A DNA stretch of 64,000 bases. It comes from JANOSH01 sp031415695. GTDB lineage: Bacteria; Actinomycetota; Acidimicrobiia; Acidimicrobiales; Ilumatobacteraceae. The position numbers and the translations under genes are program-made. Within the stretch, counting starts at the first letter, position 1. Every line of letters begins with the position of its first letter. The notes below the pieces were generated by a model. That model was not told where the DNA came from and made no database searches. It saw only the letters and a program-made list of their open reading frames with translations. Below are positions 24,441 through 33,721 of this stretch, piece by piece. The stretch spans positions 124,001 through 188,000 of the forward strand of contig JANOSH010000051.1 of NCBI GenBank assembly GCA_031415695.1, given 5' to 3'.

Positions 24441-27155
24441 ATGGCGAGACGTCTTGTGCAAAGTGCAGTGGCAGCAGCAATAGCAGCGGGAGCGCTCACA
24501 GGGGTGCAGCCGGCATCGGGAGCGTCGGGCTCGCTATCGGGTGTGGTGTTTCGTGACTACAACGCCGATGGCATCCGGTCCAACCGACTCGGGTCAGGCA
24601 ATGCGCTCGGACTAGAACCCGGCGAGGCCGAGATCGTCGTATCGGTGACCGATGTAGCGGGCACCGTTTGGACGACAACCACCAACGCAGCCGGAGCGTA
24701 CCGACTCGACGTTGCCAACGCGTCGAGTTCTCGAGTTCGGGTCAACTTCGAGGTACCGCCCAGTAGATCCTTCCTCCAGATTGGTGTAGCCGGGCCGAAT
24801 GGCTCGTCCGATGTTCAATTCGCGTCGCTCGGTGAATCGGGCGTCGACGCATCGGTGAGCAACCCGGCCGAGTACTGCCAACACGAGTCCAGAACAGATC
24901 TGGTCACGTCGTGCTGGAAATTCGGTGACCAGCAGTCGGCAAATCGGTCGGTGATAGAACGATTTCCCGCATTGTCGAGAGGCCGCACTCCGGCGTCCAC
25001 CTCGGTATCCACGGAAAAGCAAGTGGGAACCACCTACGGGCTGGCGTACCGATCATCGGTCGGCGACCTGTTCTCCTCCGCGTACATTCGTCGATACGCA
25101 GGCCTCGGGCAGGGCGGCACTGGTGCGGTATATCGGACCACCAAGGCCGCAACCGGAGGGGGAGTGACCGCCCTGTGGGCCGATCTTAATACACTGTTTG
25201 GCGCCGGCACCGCTGGGGCTGATCCACACCCATCCGCAACACTTGGCTCGTCGGGCTCCCGTCCGTGGGGTGGAGGCGTTGGCCCACTCACCCCCGCCGA
25301 ACGTGCCTGGTTTCACGATGTCGGAGCGTTCGACAGCGCTGGAAAGGTGAGTTTGGGCGACCTCGAGATCACCGAGGATGAAAAATGGCTCTTTGTCGTG
25401 AACTTGGCGGACCGCCAGCTCTACCGACTTTCGGCGACTCAGGCGCCGACGACGGCCGACGAGGTATCGCGAGTTGGGATACCCGTAGCCCCCAACTGTG
25501 CCCCCGAAGACAGCCGCCCATTCGCTACTGCGTTCCACGACGGCGTGGGTTTCGCCGGTGTCGTTTGTACCGCTGAATCGACCCAAGACGCGAGGCAACT
25601 GCGCGCCCACATCTTCAGCTTCGACCCTACCTCGATGGCTTTCGGATCGACGCCGGTCGTGACGGTCGATTTGTCACTCCCACGGGCAGGCACCCCGTGG
25701 CAGGCGTGGTCACCCGAGCTACCCCCTGCACTGTTGCGGTATGGCAATGACCGCACCGTCTACGCCAAGGGCGAACCGCAGCTCTCGGCGATCACGTTCG
25801 ACGGAAACGACATCGTGCTGGGTTTGCGCAACCGGTTCGCCGATCGCATCGGCTATTTCATGGGCGATAACGACGTGACTAGCGACAAGATGATCATGCA
25901 GCCGTACGAGGACACATACGGGGGGCTCATGCGTGTTTGTCGAGACGGCAACGGTGGCTATCAGGCCGAGCAGAAGGTTGTCGCCGGATCAGCGTGCGGC
26001 AGCCGCACCAATGGTCCACCGAGCCAACGGAGCTTTTACAGCCGGAACAACGATCATTCGATGGGTGCTGTCGTAGCGTTCCAAGGCACGCAGTCAAGCG
26101 TTCCAGGCGGCCGAATTGTCACCACCCGCCTCGATGCCGGCGGTTCGTACAGCAACGGTGTCGTTGGCGTAAACTCGACCTACGGGTGGGACATTGCCGG
26201 ATCGGCATACGACGTCTACGTCGACGATGAAACGAGCAGCTGGGCTCCTGAATCCGGAACGTTTGGGAAAGCCGCCGGTCTTGGGGATCTCGAAGCCTTG
26301 TGTGACGCCTCGCCGATTGAGATTGGCGATCGAGTGTGGGCCGACACCGACGCCGACGGTACACAAGACGCCGACGAGGACGGCATTGCTGGTGTGCGGG
26401 TGCAGCTCCTCCATTCAGGTCGCGCGATCGCCTCGGCGGTAACCGACAGCACCGGTGGGTACATTTTCACGAATCGAGTAGGGCCATCGACAACGAGCCG
26501 CATCCATGGCGTTACAGCTTTGAAGGTCGGTGCGACTGCGCTCTCGGTCTGGGTGAGCCCCACCGATGCCAACCGGCCGACCGGGACAGGTCTCACCTAC
26601 CAAGCCGCAACCGAAGCGGCGAACGACAGCGATGCGTTCAGCGATGGATTCAGCCAACAGTTCGCCATTGCCACACGAGGGCTCGTTGACCACGGATTCG
26701 ATGTTGGTTTCGCCGCCAATGTCCTCCAGACCGATATGTTCGCTGTCGGCGATCAGGTGTGGGTCGACATCAACGAGAACGGCTTGCAGGAATCGGCTGA
26801 ACCTGGGCTCGCCAACGTCGGCGTCGAGTTATTCCGCAACGCGGTAGTTATCGCTCGAACAGTTACCGATAGCTCGGGTCGCTACCAGTTTGATGGATTG
26901 GCAGCTGGAGCGTATCGACTTGCGTTCGATGCCGGTCCGCAGCGGCGCTGGACAACCCAGGGAAGTGGCTCACCGCTTGACTCTGACGTTGACCCCACTG
27001 CGGGCACTGCGGACATCACGCTCGACTCCAGTGATGCAGCTCTCACCCCCCTTGTATCGAGCGCGACGAGACGAGCGACCAAAGCAAGCTGGACGCTGGA
27101 CGCCGGAGTGCTACCCCTACCAGCTGAGCGGCCATTCGATCTGCCGCCAACGTAG
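24441..27155 (+). CDS. Secreted SdrD B-like domain protein
   Basis: This ~904-residue protein has a signal peptide (ARRLVQSAVAAAIAAGALTG, cleavage near ASG). One B-like domain lies at about 35-130 (GVVFRDYNADGIRSN). A long middle region of unknown fold covers about 140-620. Two SdrD-type B domains begin near 627 (GDRVWADTDADGTQDADEDG) and 768 (GDQVWVDINENGLQE), each ending in a GxYxF strand and carrying Asp-rich calcium-type loops. There is no LPXTG signal or C-terminal membrane helix, so it may be released or held by another means. ATG 24441 is chosen; GTG 24420 is in frame. Confidence 0.85.
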   Translation: MARRLVQSAVAAAIAAGALTGVQPASGASGSLSGVVFRDYNADGIRSNRLGSGNALGLEPGEAEIVVSVTDVAGTVWTTTTNAAGAYRLDVANASSSRVRVNFEVPPSRSFLQIGVAGPNGSSDVQFASLGESGVDASVSNPAEYCQHESRTDLVTSCWKFGDQQSANRSVIERFPALSRGRTPASTSVSTEKQVGTTYGLAYRSSVGDLFSSAYIRRYAGLGQGGTGAVYRTTKAATGGGVTALWADLNTLFGAGTAGADPHPSATLGSSGSRPWGGGVGPLTPAERAWFHDVGAFDSAGKVSLGDLEITEDEKWLFVVNLADRQLYRLSATQAPTTADEVSRVGIPVAPNCAPEDSRPFATAFHDGVGFAGVVCTAESTQDARQLRAHIFSFDPTSMAFGSTPVVTVDLSLPRAGTPWQAWSPELPPALLRYGNDRTVYAKGEPQLSAITFDGNDIVLGLRNRFADRIGYFMGDNDVTSDKMIMQPYEDTYGGLMRVCRDGNGGYQAEQKVVAGSACGSRTNGPPSQRSFYSRNNDHSMGAVVAFQGTQSSVPGGRIVTTRLDAGGSYSNGVVGVNSTYGWDIAGSAYDVYVDDETSSWAPESGTFGKAAGLGDLEALCDASPIEIGDRVWADTDADGTQDADEDGIAGVRVQLLHSGRAIASAVTDSTGGYIFTNRVGPSTTSRIHGVTALKVGATALSVWVSPTDANRPTGTGLTYQAATEAANDSDAFSDGFSQQFAIATRGLVDHGFDVGFAANVLQTDMFAVGDQVWVDINENGLQESAEPGLANVGVELFRNAVVIARTVTDSSGRYQFDGLAAGAYRLAFDAGPQRRWTTQGSGSPLDSDVDPTAGTADITLDSSDAALTPLVSSATRRATKASWTLDAGVLPLPAERPFDLPPT

Positions 27156-27170
27156 CCGGCACCGCATGGA

Positions 27171-28814
27171 TCAGTGCTTGATCGAGACCGGCACAGCAGC
27201 TCGATGTACAAGGTCGAAAAAGTCGTTCCCCTTATCGTCAACCACGATGAACGCAGGGAAGTTCTCGACGTCGATCTTCCAGACCGCTTCCATACCGAGT
27301 TCGGGGTATTCGAGAACCTCGACATGACGAATGCAATCCTGCGCCAGTCGGGCGGCCGGACCGCCGATTGAACCTAGGTAAAATCCACCGTAGGTCTTGC
27401 AGGACTCGGTGACTTGGGAGCTGCGGTTGCCTTTGGCGAGCATGATCATGCTGCCGCCCTCGGCTTGGAACCTCTTGACATAGCTATCCATTCGACCGGC
27501 CGTAGTGGGGCCAAATGATCCCGACGCCATACCCTCGGGTGTTTTGGCCGGCCCGGCGTAGTAGACGCAGTAGTCACGCAAATACTGCGGCAGACCGTCG
27601 CCTCGGTCGAGCCGTTCAGCGATTTTCGCGTGAGCGATATCGCGGGCCACGACCATTGGGCCATTCAACATCACACGAGTCTTAACCGGATGTTTGGACA
27701 GTTCGGCGCGAATGTCAGCCATGGGTCGATTAAGGTCGATGGTGACGACCGTGCCTGCGTCTTCGTCGTGGTTAACGGCCGGAAGGAAACGGGCGGGGTC
27801 TTCCTCGAGTTGTTCGAGGTATACACCTGACGCGGTGATCTTTGCGACGGCTTGTCGATCAGCAGAACACGACACAGCAATGGCAACGGGGCAACTCGCA
27901 CCGTGCCTCGGCAGCCGAATAATCCGCACATCGTGACAAAAGTACTTACCACCGAATTGCGCGCCGATGCCGGTTTTCCAAGACAACTCAAGAACCTCGC
28001 GCTCAAGATCGAGATCTCGAAACCCTCGTCCGAGAGCATTGCCCGTTGTCGGAAGGTCGTCGAGGTATCGCGCCGAAGCGAGCTTCGCTGTTTCGAGCGC
28101 AAACTCTCCCGACGTTCCGCCGATAACGACTGCGAGGTGATACGGCGGGCACGCGGATGTGCCGAGTGTTTGAATCTTGTCGTTGATGAACGCAGGCAAC
28201 GCTTTGGGATTCAGAATCGCCTTAGTCTCTTGGTACAGGTAGCTCTTGTTCGCGGAGCCGCCGCCTTTGGCCATGAAAAGAAACTTGAAGCCATCACCGT
28301 CGACGGCAGAGATTTTGATCTCGGCCGGAAGGTTGTTGCCGGTGTTTCGCTCGTCGTACATATCGAGTGGTGCCATCTGGCTGTACCGAAGGTTCGACGT
28401 GAGGTAGGTGTTGTATACCCCACGGGCAAGCGCGGCTTCGTCGCCGCCGCCGGTGAAGACGAACTGGCCCTTCTTGCCCTTGATAATGGCGGTGCCTGTG
28501 TCCTGGCACATAGGCAGTACACCGCCGGCCGAGATACTGGCGTTCTTGAGAAGGTCGAGGGCTACGAAGCGGTCGTTCGCAGAGGCCTCGGGGTCATCCA
28601 GGATGTTGCGAAGCTGTTGAAGATGGCCGGGTCTCAAGAGGTGCGCAATGTCGCGCATGGCGGTCTCGGCTAACAGCGTTAGTGCCTCAGGCTCTACTTT
28701 GAGGAATCGCCCGTGCGGCGTGTCGAACGTGGACACCCCGGCAGTTGTAACCAGCCGATATGGGGTGGTGTCGTGGCCGACCGGCAGCAGCTCCTGAAAT
28801 TCAAACTCGGGCAT
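27171..28814 (-). CDS. fumA: Class I fumarate hydratase (iron-sulfur)
   Basis: This 547-residue enzyme interconverts fumarate and malate with an oxygen-sensitive [4Fe-4S] cluster. Likely cluster cysteines lie in GGVLPMCQDTGTA, TSACPPYH and HGASCPVAI. The C-terminal beta domain has ASGSFGPTTAGRMD. I chose ATG 28814 (MPEFEFQELLPVG) because the longer frame runs into the upstream RCC1 gene. It follows that gene's stop by 16 nt. Its need for Fe-S clusters may be served by the Suf locus in this window. Confidence 0.93.
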   Translation of the reverse strand: MPEFEFQELLPVGHDTTPYRLVTTAGVSTFDTPHGRFLKVEPEALTLLAETAMRDIAHLLRPGHLQQLRNILDDPEASANDRFVALDLLKNASISAGGVLPMCQDTGTAIIKGKKGQFVFTGGGDEAALARGVYNTYLTSNLRYSQMAPLDMYDERNTGNNLPAEIKISAVDGDGFKFLFMAKGGGSANKSYLYQETKAILNPKALPAFINDKIQTLGTSACPPYHLAVVIGGTSGEFALETAKLASARYLDDLPTTGNALGRGFRDLDLEREVLELSWKTGIGAQFGGKYFCHDVRIIRLPRHGASCPVAIAVSCSADRQAVAKITASGVYLEQLEEDPARFLPAVNHDEDAGTVVTIDLNRPMADIRAELSKHPVKTRVMLNGPMVVARDIAHAKIAERLDRGDGLPQYLRDYCVYYAGPAKTPEGMASGSFGPTTAGRMDSYVKRFQAEGGSMIMLAKGNRSSQVTESCKTYGGFYLGSIGGPAARLAQDCIRHVEVLEYPELGMEAVWKIDVENFPAFIVVDDKGNDFFDLVHRAAVPVSIKH

Positions 28815-28830
28815 ATCCCGACCATATCGT

Positions 28831-31329
28831 TCAGTTGTACCAACCAGCAGAGTCGGCAATGACATGGGCGCCACCCTGGCAATAGATCCGGATATCGCCA
28901 GCCGCGCCGACTTTGACAATGGCGTGGTTCGGTATTGTTTGGCTTGCGCCGGTTGCGTTCAAGGTCGACGCATCGTGACGAGTGGCTCCATTCGGCCATG
29001 CGGTGACGAAACCGCCTGTGGTTGTTGACGTGATCGTCACGTTGATGACCGCAGCCGACATGCCTGTCGCTGGTAACCCGCCGCGTCCGGCTGCGACCAT
29101 GTTCAGATCAGTGCCGGGAGCAAGCTTGACTCGACCCGCGTCCGAACGCGTGTCTAGGAGCCGAGTTGGGCTCACCGGGGTGAATAAGCCGGTAGCTGCG
29201 GACGCAACGGTCGAATCGGTGAAGTATCCGGCGACATCGGCAATGAGGTGGGTTCCGGCATCGCTGAAGAAGCTGACCTTTCCGCCCACGCCGACGGGCA
29301 CGATCACCTGGTTGGCGATCGTCTGATTGGCGGCCACGGCGTTTAGGTTCGAGACGATAGGACGCAACGTGCCTGATGGCCAGGCGGTGACGAAGCCCGC
29401 TCCCGTTGTTTGTGTTGCAGTGACATTGAGCGCAACCGCCGATACACCCGCGGCCGGAACGAAGGCCCGGCCGAGCATGGTGACGTCGATGATTCCGCCT
29501 CGAGCTATTTTCGAGGCGGCTCCTGTAGCGTTTCGCGTATCGAGAATGCGGGTTGGGGTCATTGGCACGAAACGTCCCGCGGTTGCCGTTGTCGCCGGGG
29601 TAAAGTAGCCAGCGACATCGGCGATGATGTGACCTCCGCCCGCTGTGAAGACGCGGACCTTTCCATCGGCGGGGAGTCGTACCGTTACCAGGTTCGCCAC
29701 GGTCTGACCGGCGTACATGATATTGAGATTCGACGCCGTTGGCTGCGAAACGTCGTTCGGCCACACGGTGATATAGCCCGCTCCGGTCGTTGCAGTGGCC
29801 GTTACGTTCAGCACGACTGCAGTCGCTCCGCTAGCCGGTACCCCACCACTTCCCGCGACCTGAACCGTGCGAGTTGCCCCGGGTGCGATGACGCCCGCAG
29901 CGACACCAAGTCCGGTGCGACTGTCCACAATCCGCGCTGGGGTCACAGCAACGAACCGGTTCGTTGTCGAAGTTGGCACAAGGGGGAGTTCAACTAGGAG
30001 TGGTTGACCCGAGCTTCGAACGTTGATGGGTGTTGACGGAACGATCGCTACATCTACAACGGAGTTGGTACCGAGTTGCCCGCGATCATTCTCGCCCCAG
30101 CATGTGACCGCCCCGGTTGAGAGACTGGCGCAGGTATGGGCCTCGCCAGCATCAATGGCAACGACGGTGGTTGCGCCAACCGGGGTGAAAGCCGCGGTTG
30201 GAACGCCCTCGGCGGCCGCCGCCGAATTGCCGAGCTGGCCGAAACTATTGTCTCCCCAGCAGGAAACTTGACCGTTGTCGAGGATGGCGCACGTATGCGA
30301 TTCGCCCAGAGCAAGAGCGGTCGCCGTTCGCCCGGCAGGCAAGACTGCGTTTGGTAGCGCCGACATGGGTTGGGTGCCATCGCCGTAGCCTTGACCATCA
30401 CCCGTACCCAGTTGGCCATTCACGTTGCTACCCCAGCATTTGATGGACCCGTTGTCGAGGAGTGCGCATGTGTGGTCTCCCCCGGTGCCAATGGCGGTTG
30501 CCGATCGCCCGAGGGGCACGGTGGCCAAGCCGTCCCCCATCTGCGTGGCGATGCCGCCGCGGCTGGAGAGGTCGCCTAGGCCGAGCTGCCCCGAGCCGTT
30601 GCCGCCCCAGCATTTTACCTCTGTGTTGTCGAGCAGCGCGCAGGTGTGTTCATAACCAACTGCAACCTCGGTGGCGGTTCGTCCTGTTCCGAGGGAAATA
30701 GCTGGCAACGCGTCGCCCATTTCGCCGGCGTTGTCTCCCATGGTGACTGATGTGCCAATACCGAGTTGCCCAAAGTTGTTCTCACCCCAGCACTTGATGG
30801 TGGCGTTGTCGAGCAGCGCGCACGTCCGGTAGCCCGACGAAGCGCTGACGGCCGTAGCCGTACGTCCCGAGCCAAGGTCAACGCTCGCCAAACCTGCGAT
30901 CTCGCCTGGACTGTCACCGCGGTCGCCGGTGTCACCGAGGCCAAGCTGTCCGCGATTGTTCCAACCCCAGCACTTCACAACGCCGGATTCCAACATGGCG
31001 CAGCTCGTGCCGTAGCCGGTGGACACACTCTTGACCGGACCACCCAACGCAAGGGGGGCAAGTGCCTCGATCTCGCCGGGCTGATCTCCCTGAATCGCCA
31101 CATTGCCAACACCGACCTCGCCCCAAGTATTCGCGCCCCAACACCGCACCATGGCGTCTACGAACCGTACGCAGTTGTGTTCGACGCCGGCTGAGAGGTG
31201 CCCCGCGTATTGGCGAGTGACAAGCGGGGCATTTGAACTGTCAGCCTGGGCAGCGTGAAAGGGAAACAAAAGCAGGAATGTTAGAAGTACAAGAAGGAAT
31301 CCGGTTCGACACCGAGGGCTCAACGACAC
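28831..31329 (-). CDS. Secreted RCC1-repeat protein with three C-terminal surface repeats
   Basis: This 832-residue protein starts with a signal peptide (TGFLLVLLTFLLLFPFHAAQA). Residues about 40-450 form RCC1-type beta-propeller repeats of the form HTCALLDNxxVKCWGxNxxGQLG, some seven or eight blades. Three ~120-residue surface repeats follow, beginning near 458, 586 and 713 (RFVxxTPxRIxDTR ... GGHIIADVAGYF). These are the same repeat type as in the sortase at 17557-19260. It is predicted to be extracellular, and binding partners are unknown. It lies upstream of fumA on the same strand. Confidence 0.88.
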   Translation of the reverse strand: MSLSPRCRTGFLLVLLTFLLLFPFHAAQADSSNAPLVTRQYAGHLSAGVEHNCVRFVDAMVRCWGANTWGEVGVGNVAIQGDQPGEIEALAPLALGGPVKSVSTGYGTSCAMLESGVVKCWGWNNRGQLGLGDTGDRGDSPGEIAGLASVDLGSGRTATAVSASSGYRTCALLDNATIKCWGENNFGQLGIGTSVTMGDNAGEMGDALPAISLGTGRTATEVAVGYEHTCALLDNTEVKCWGGNGSGQLGLGDLSSRGGIATQMGDGLATVPLGRSATAIGTGGDHTCALLDNGSIKCWGSNVNGQLGTGDGQGYGDGTQPMSALPNAVLPAGRTATALALGESHTCAILDNGQVSCWGDNSFGQLGNSAAAAEGVPTAAFTPVGATTVVAIDAGEAHTCASLSTGAVTCWGENDRGQLGTNSVVDVAIVPSTPINVRSSGQPLLVELPLVPTSTTNRFVAVTPARIVDSRTGLGVAAGVIAPGATRTVQVAGSGGVPASGATAVVLNVTATATTGAGYITVWPNDVSQPTASNLNIMYAGQTVANLVTVRLPADGKVRVFTAGGGHIIADVAGYFTPATTATAGRFVPMTPTRILDTRNATGAASKIARGGIIDVTMLGRAFVPAAGVSAVALNVTATQTTGAGFVTAWPSGTLRPIVSNLNAVAANQTIANQVIVPVGVGGKVSFFSDAGTHLIADVAGYFTDSTVASAATGLFTPVSPTRLLDTRSDAGRVKLAPGTDLNMVAAGRGGLPATGMSAAVINVTITSTTTGGFVTAWPNGATRHDASTLNATGASQTIPNHAIVKVGAAGDIRIYCQGGAHVIADSAGWYN

Positions 31330-31353
31330 CCCGCCAGCGTATGCGGGCTCCGT

Positions 31354-31863
31354 TTAGACGAGTGCAGGACTTCCACGAAATGCGGCCGGGTCTGCGCCTG
31401 TTGGGAGATCGGGTTTTGACCACGCTGTTGTTTTGGCAATTGCTGAACAGACACTGCGCCAATCGGTCGAATTCCAGCCCTCCGCCGCGGCCGCTACATG
31501 GCCGTCGGCCCTCAAGAAGATGAAGGCAGGTAGTCGTTCGAGTCCAAATGCCTTCACGGCCTGACGCTCGGGATCTGCGAAAACGAGAAACTCTTGTGCA
31601 TATGGACCGAGAAAAGTCCTGGCGTCGTCGGCTTCAGCCGTCACGATGAAGTTCACGCGCACAGCGGCTCCGGTGAACGCGCGCATAATGCGAACGGCGG
31701 TTGGGAGGATCCAAGAACTTTCGTTCGTATAGGGGTCGACCACGACCGATGCAAGGTGAAACGTCATGAGCCAATCCCTCAACGGACGGCCTTCGCCATC
31801 GAGGGGGACTAGTCGGAGATCGGTAGTTGGGTCCTTCGCCACACGAAGAACGTAGCGCGCCAT
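31354..31863 (-). CDS. Thioredoxin-like fold protein without a CXXC motif
   Basis: This 169-residue protein starts MARYVLRVAKDP at ATG 31863. The C-terminal half has a thioredoxin-fold feel (FLVFADPERQAVKAFGLERLPAFIFLRADGHVAAAAEGW) with a cis-Pro loop in ERLPAF, but there is no redox CXXC. It is therefore probably not a disulfide oxidoreductase. It diverges from the eIF2B-like gene. Confidence 0.7.
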   Translation of the reverse strand: MARYVLRVAKDPTTDLRLVPLDGEGRPLRDWLMTFHLASVVVDPYTNESSWILPTAVRIMRAFTGAAVRVNFIVTAEADDARTFLGPYAQEFLVFADPERQAVKAFGLERLPAFIFLRADGHVAAAAEGWNSTDWRSVCSAIAKTTAWSKPDLPTGADPAAFRGSPALV

Positions 31864-31866
31864 GAG

Positions 31867-31872
31867 TATTGT
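31867..31872 (+). promoter_or_regulatory. -10 element TATTGT for the eIF2B-like gene
   Basis: TATTGT fits the actinobacterial TANNNT -10 pattern and lies 7 nt before ATG 31880, the distance expected for a leaderless transcript. No ribosome binding site precedes that ATG. The element lies within the short gap to the divergent thioredoxin-like gene. Confidence 0.5.
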
Positions 31873-31879
31873 GTCCGAA

Positions 31880-32683
31880 ATGCACCCCATCGAGCGTCTG
31901 CGTTACGTCGCTCGGGCCTCCACCGACGACGCCTCGTTGTTAGTGCGCGAAGCAGCCGGAGCACTAGGCGGATTGGGCTCCGATTTGTCCGGTGTCGTTA
32001 CGGCATGTCGACGAATTGTCGACCGGCAGGTGTGGTGTGGGCCACTGTGGTGGTTGTGTGCTCGGGTTTTGTCTGCCGGCGATCAACGTGGCGAGCTTCG
32101 GCGAGTCGTTGCCGATATCGACGCCGACCGAACGCTGTTTGAACTGGGCCAGGCTCTTCCAGACGATGCCACAGTGGTCATTGCCGGTCGTATCGGCGGA
32201 CTCATCGATGCGCTGGCTCCGCGTGGAGATTGCCAGATTATCCTGATCGACACGCTCGACGAGTCCAATTACTCCCGACGTCGGCTTGAACGAGCCGATG
32301 TCGACGTCACCTATGTATCGGGTGGAGCGATTGGGCCCGCCGTGGCCAGAGCCAATCTCGTGCTGCTTGACGCTGTTGCGGTGGGGCCCCATGACGCACT
32401 TGTTCCGTCGGGTGGGTCTGCAGCGGCGGCGTGCGCATACGTTGCAGGGATTCCCGTCTGGCTTGTAGCCGAGGTGGGACGGCTTCTACCGGCGCAAATG
32501 TGGGAGGCCCTGCGCTCTCGATACGCCGACGAAGGTGATCCATGGGATCTCGACTTTGAGGTGGTGCGCATGGAGTTGATCAGTCAACTGTGCGGCCCAA
32601 GCGGTCCTGAATCGGTTGCCGATGGTCTTCGACGAACGGCATGCCCGGTAACGCCCGAACTTTTCCGCCCCACGGCCTTCTGA
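31880..32683 (+). CDS. Initiation factor 2B (eIF2B/ribose-1,5-bisphosphate isomerase)-like protein
   Basis: The C-terminal two thirds of this 267-residue protein resemble the eIF2B alpha/beta/delta Rossmann-like domain: RLERADVDVTYVSGGAIGPAVA, then LLDAVAVGPHDALVPSGGSA and AYVAGIPVWLVAEVGRLLP. In prokaryotes this fold includes methylthioribose-1-phosphate and ribose-1,5-bisphosphate isomerases, but key catalytic residues cannot be confirmed here. Start ATG 31880 is preferred because of the leaderless -10. ATG 31862 is in frame but would overlap the divergent start codon. Confidence 0.7.
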   Translation: MHPIERLRYVARASTDDASLLVREAAGALGGLGSDLSGVVTACRRIVDRQVWCGPLWWLCARVLSAGDQRGELRRVVADIDADRTLFELGQALPDDATVVIAGRIGGLIDALAPRGDCQIILIDTLDESNYSRRRLERADVDVTYVSGGAIGPAVARANLVLLDAVAVGPHDALVPSGGSAAAACAYVAGIPVWLVAEVGRLLPAQMWEALRSRYADEGDPWDLDFEVVRMELISQLCGPSGPESVADGLRRTACPVTPELFRPTAF

Positions 32684-32965
32684 CTAGGCGAAGCCTCGCT
32701 GCGCTTCAACGAGTATCTGCTGGGCCTCTCGCAGCCGACCTGCAGGAACGAAAATTTGAGAAAATGGGCGAGCTCCTAGTGATTCACCGGTGAATCGTCC
32801 TCCTCGATCTTCGATCGAATACGACGACACCCCGGCGTCCAAGAGGGCCTGGACGACAACTTCGGCCTCCCATAGCTCGACGACGCCCGCTTCGATCATG
32901 GTGGCAGGATCGACAACGAGTTCGTCGCCGCCGAGCAGTTCGACAAGACGTTCCCTCCAACCCAT
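32684..32965 (-). CDS. DUF2007-like small protein
   Basis: This 93-residue protein has the pattern of putative signal-transducing DUF2007 proteins: EAEVVVQALLDAGVSSYSIEDRGGRF, then FSQIFVPAGRLREAQQILVEA. That is a beta-alpha-beta fold with a terminal helix. Function is unknown. Its stop codon abuts the stop of the converging eIF2B-like gene. Confidence 0.72.
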   Translation of the reverse strand: MGWRERLVELLGGDELVVDPATMIEAGVVELWEAEVVVQALLDAGVSSYSIEDRGGRFTGESLGARPFSQIFVPAGRLREAQQILVEAQRGFA

Positions 32966-33063
32966 CGCGCCGACTCTACCCAGCGCGTCGGCCTCTCAGC
33001 GACACCCCTGGTGAACGGGTCAGCAGATGCTCAACCTTTGCCGGGTTTGGCCGATAGGGGCCT

Positions 33064-33636
33064 ATGAGCGCCTCTCGCCTTCGTCGTACGTCTATAGCGC
33101 TAGCGATTCTTGTCGCTGGTGCATCGTCGGCTTGTTCGGGCGACAAACAAGCCAAACCGGTCGAGACGACTACTGTGCCGGTTCCTCGGGCGGCTCCCAA
33201 CGTTGAGCCGTGTCTGTTGTCGCAAGAGGAAGTGAAAAAGGCGACGGGCATGGATCCGGTCGGACCGGGCGAGGGTGCCATCAACTCGTGCTGGTACAGC
33301 CTCACTCCCAAGGGCGGCGGAGAGCCCACCCGATTCGAGATTCGGGTCAAGCCCTGGGTGTCTGACATTTCGGTCCTGGAGGCCGAGAAGGTGAGCCGTC
33401 CGAATCGTAAGCCGATTGAGTTCTCTGATGTCAGTCAAGGCATGGTGACGTTCGAGCCTGATACTCAGTTCGCCGATCTTCCGGTGTTCATCATGACCAC
33501 CAAGGGGTATGTCTTCCTCAATTGGGTGCCAGCGCGCCAGATCGTAAAAGACGATGGGAGAACGTCGATTAGCCTCGGCAAAGCAGTGGCCAAGAAGCTT
33601 GATTCATTACCGATCGAGGCAATCGCTAACGGCTGA
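33064..33636 (+). CDS. DUF3558-like lipoprotein
   Basis: This 190-residue protein has a lipoprotein signal with lipidated Cys24 (AILVAGASSAC). A Thr/Pro linker precedes a globular domain with two cysteines (EPCLLSQEEVKKATG and INSCWYSL), a layout shared with actinobacterial DUF3558 lipoproteins. AGGGG lies just before the ATG. Role in the cell envelope is unknown. Confidence 0.78.
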   Translation: MSASRLRRTSIALAILVAGASSACSGDKQAKPVETTTVPVPRAAPNVEPCLLSQEEVKKATGMDPVGPGEGAINSCWYSLTPKGGGEPTRFEIRVKPWVSDISVLEAEKVSRPNRKPIEFSDVSQGMVTFEPDTQFADLPVFIMTTKGYVFLNWVPARQIVKDDGRTSISLGKAVAKKLDSLPIEAIANG

Positions 33637-33705
33637 TTGTCCGAGGCCAACCATCTGCAACCGACCGTCTGCTAGGGACGCTTTGTACTGTTCACCGGTC
33701 AGCAT
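33607..33705 (-). pseudogene. Remnant of an HpaB-type 4-hydroxyphenylacetate 3-monooxygenase start
   Basis: A 32-codon frame begins MLTGEQYKASLADGR, which matches the conserved first 15 residues of HpaB-family flavin monooxygenases (about 480 residues). It then runs into unrelated sequence and stops, overlapping the 3' end of the lipoprotein gene. GGGAGA lies upstream of its ATG. It appears to be what is left after a deletion. A chance match of a short peptide is the alternative. Confidence 0.45.
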
Positions 33706-33721
33706 GTTGTTCTCCCAGATT

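Noticed and set aside
27852..28673. Rightward open frame of 273 codons
   Set aside because: It is antisense to fumA, has no family similarity, and fumA is complete and conserved.
29950..31200. Tandem DNA repeats or CRISPR-like array
   Set aside because: The periodicity comes from RCC1 protein repeats in a coding frame; spacing and sequence vary and no spacers are present.
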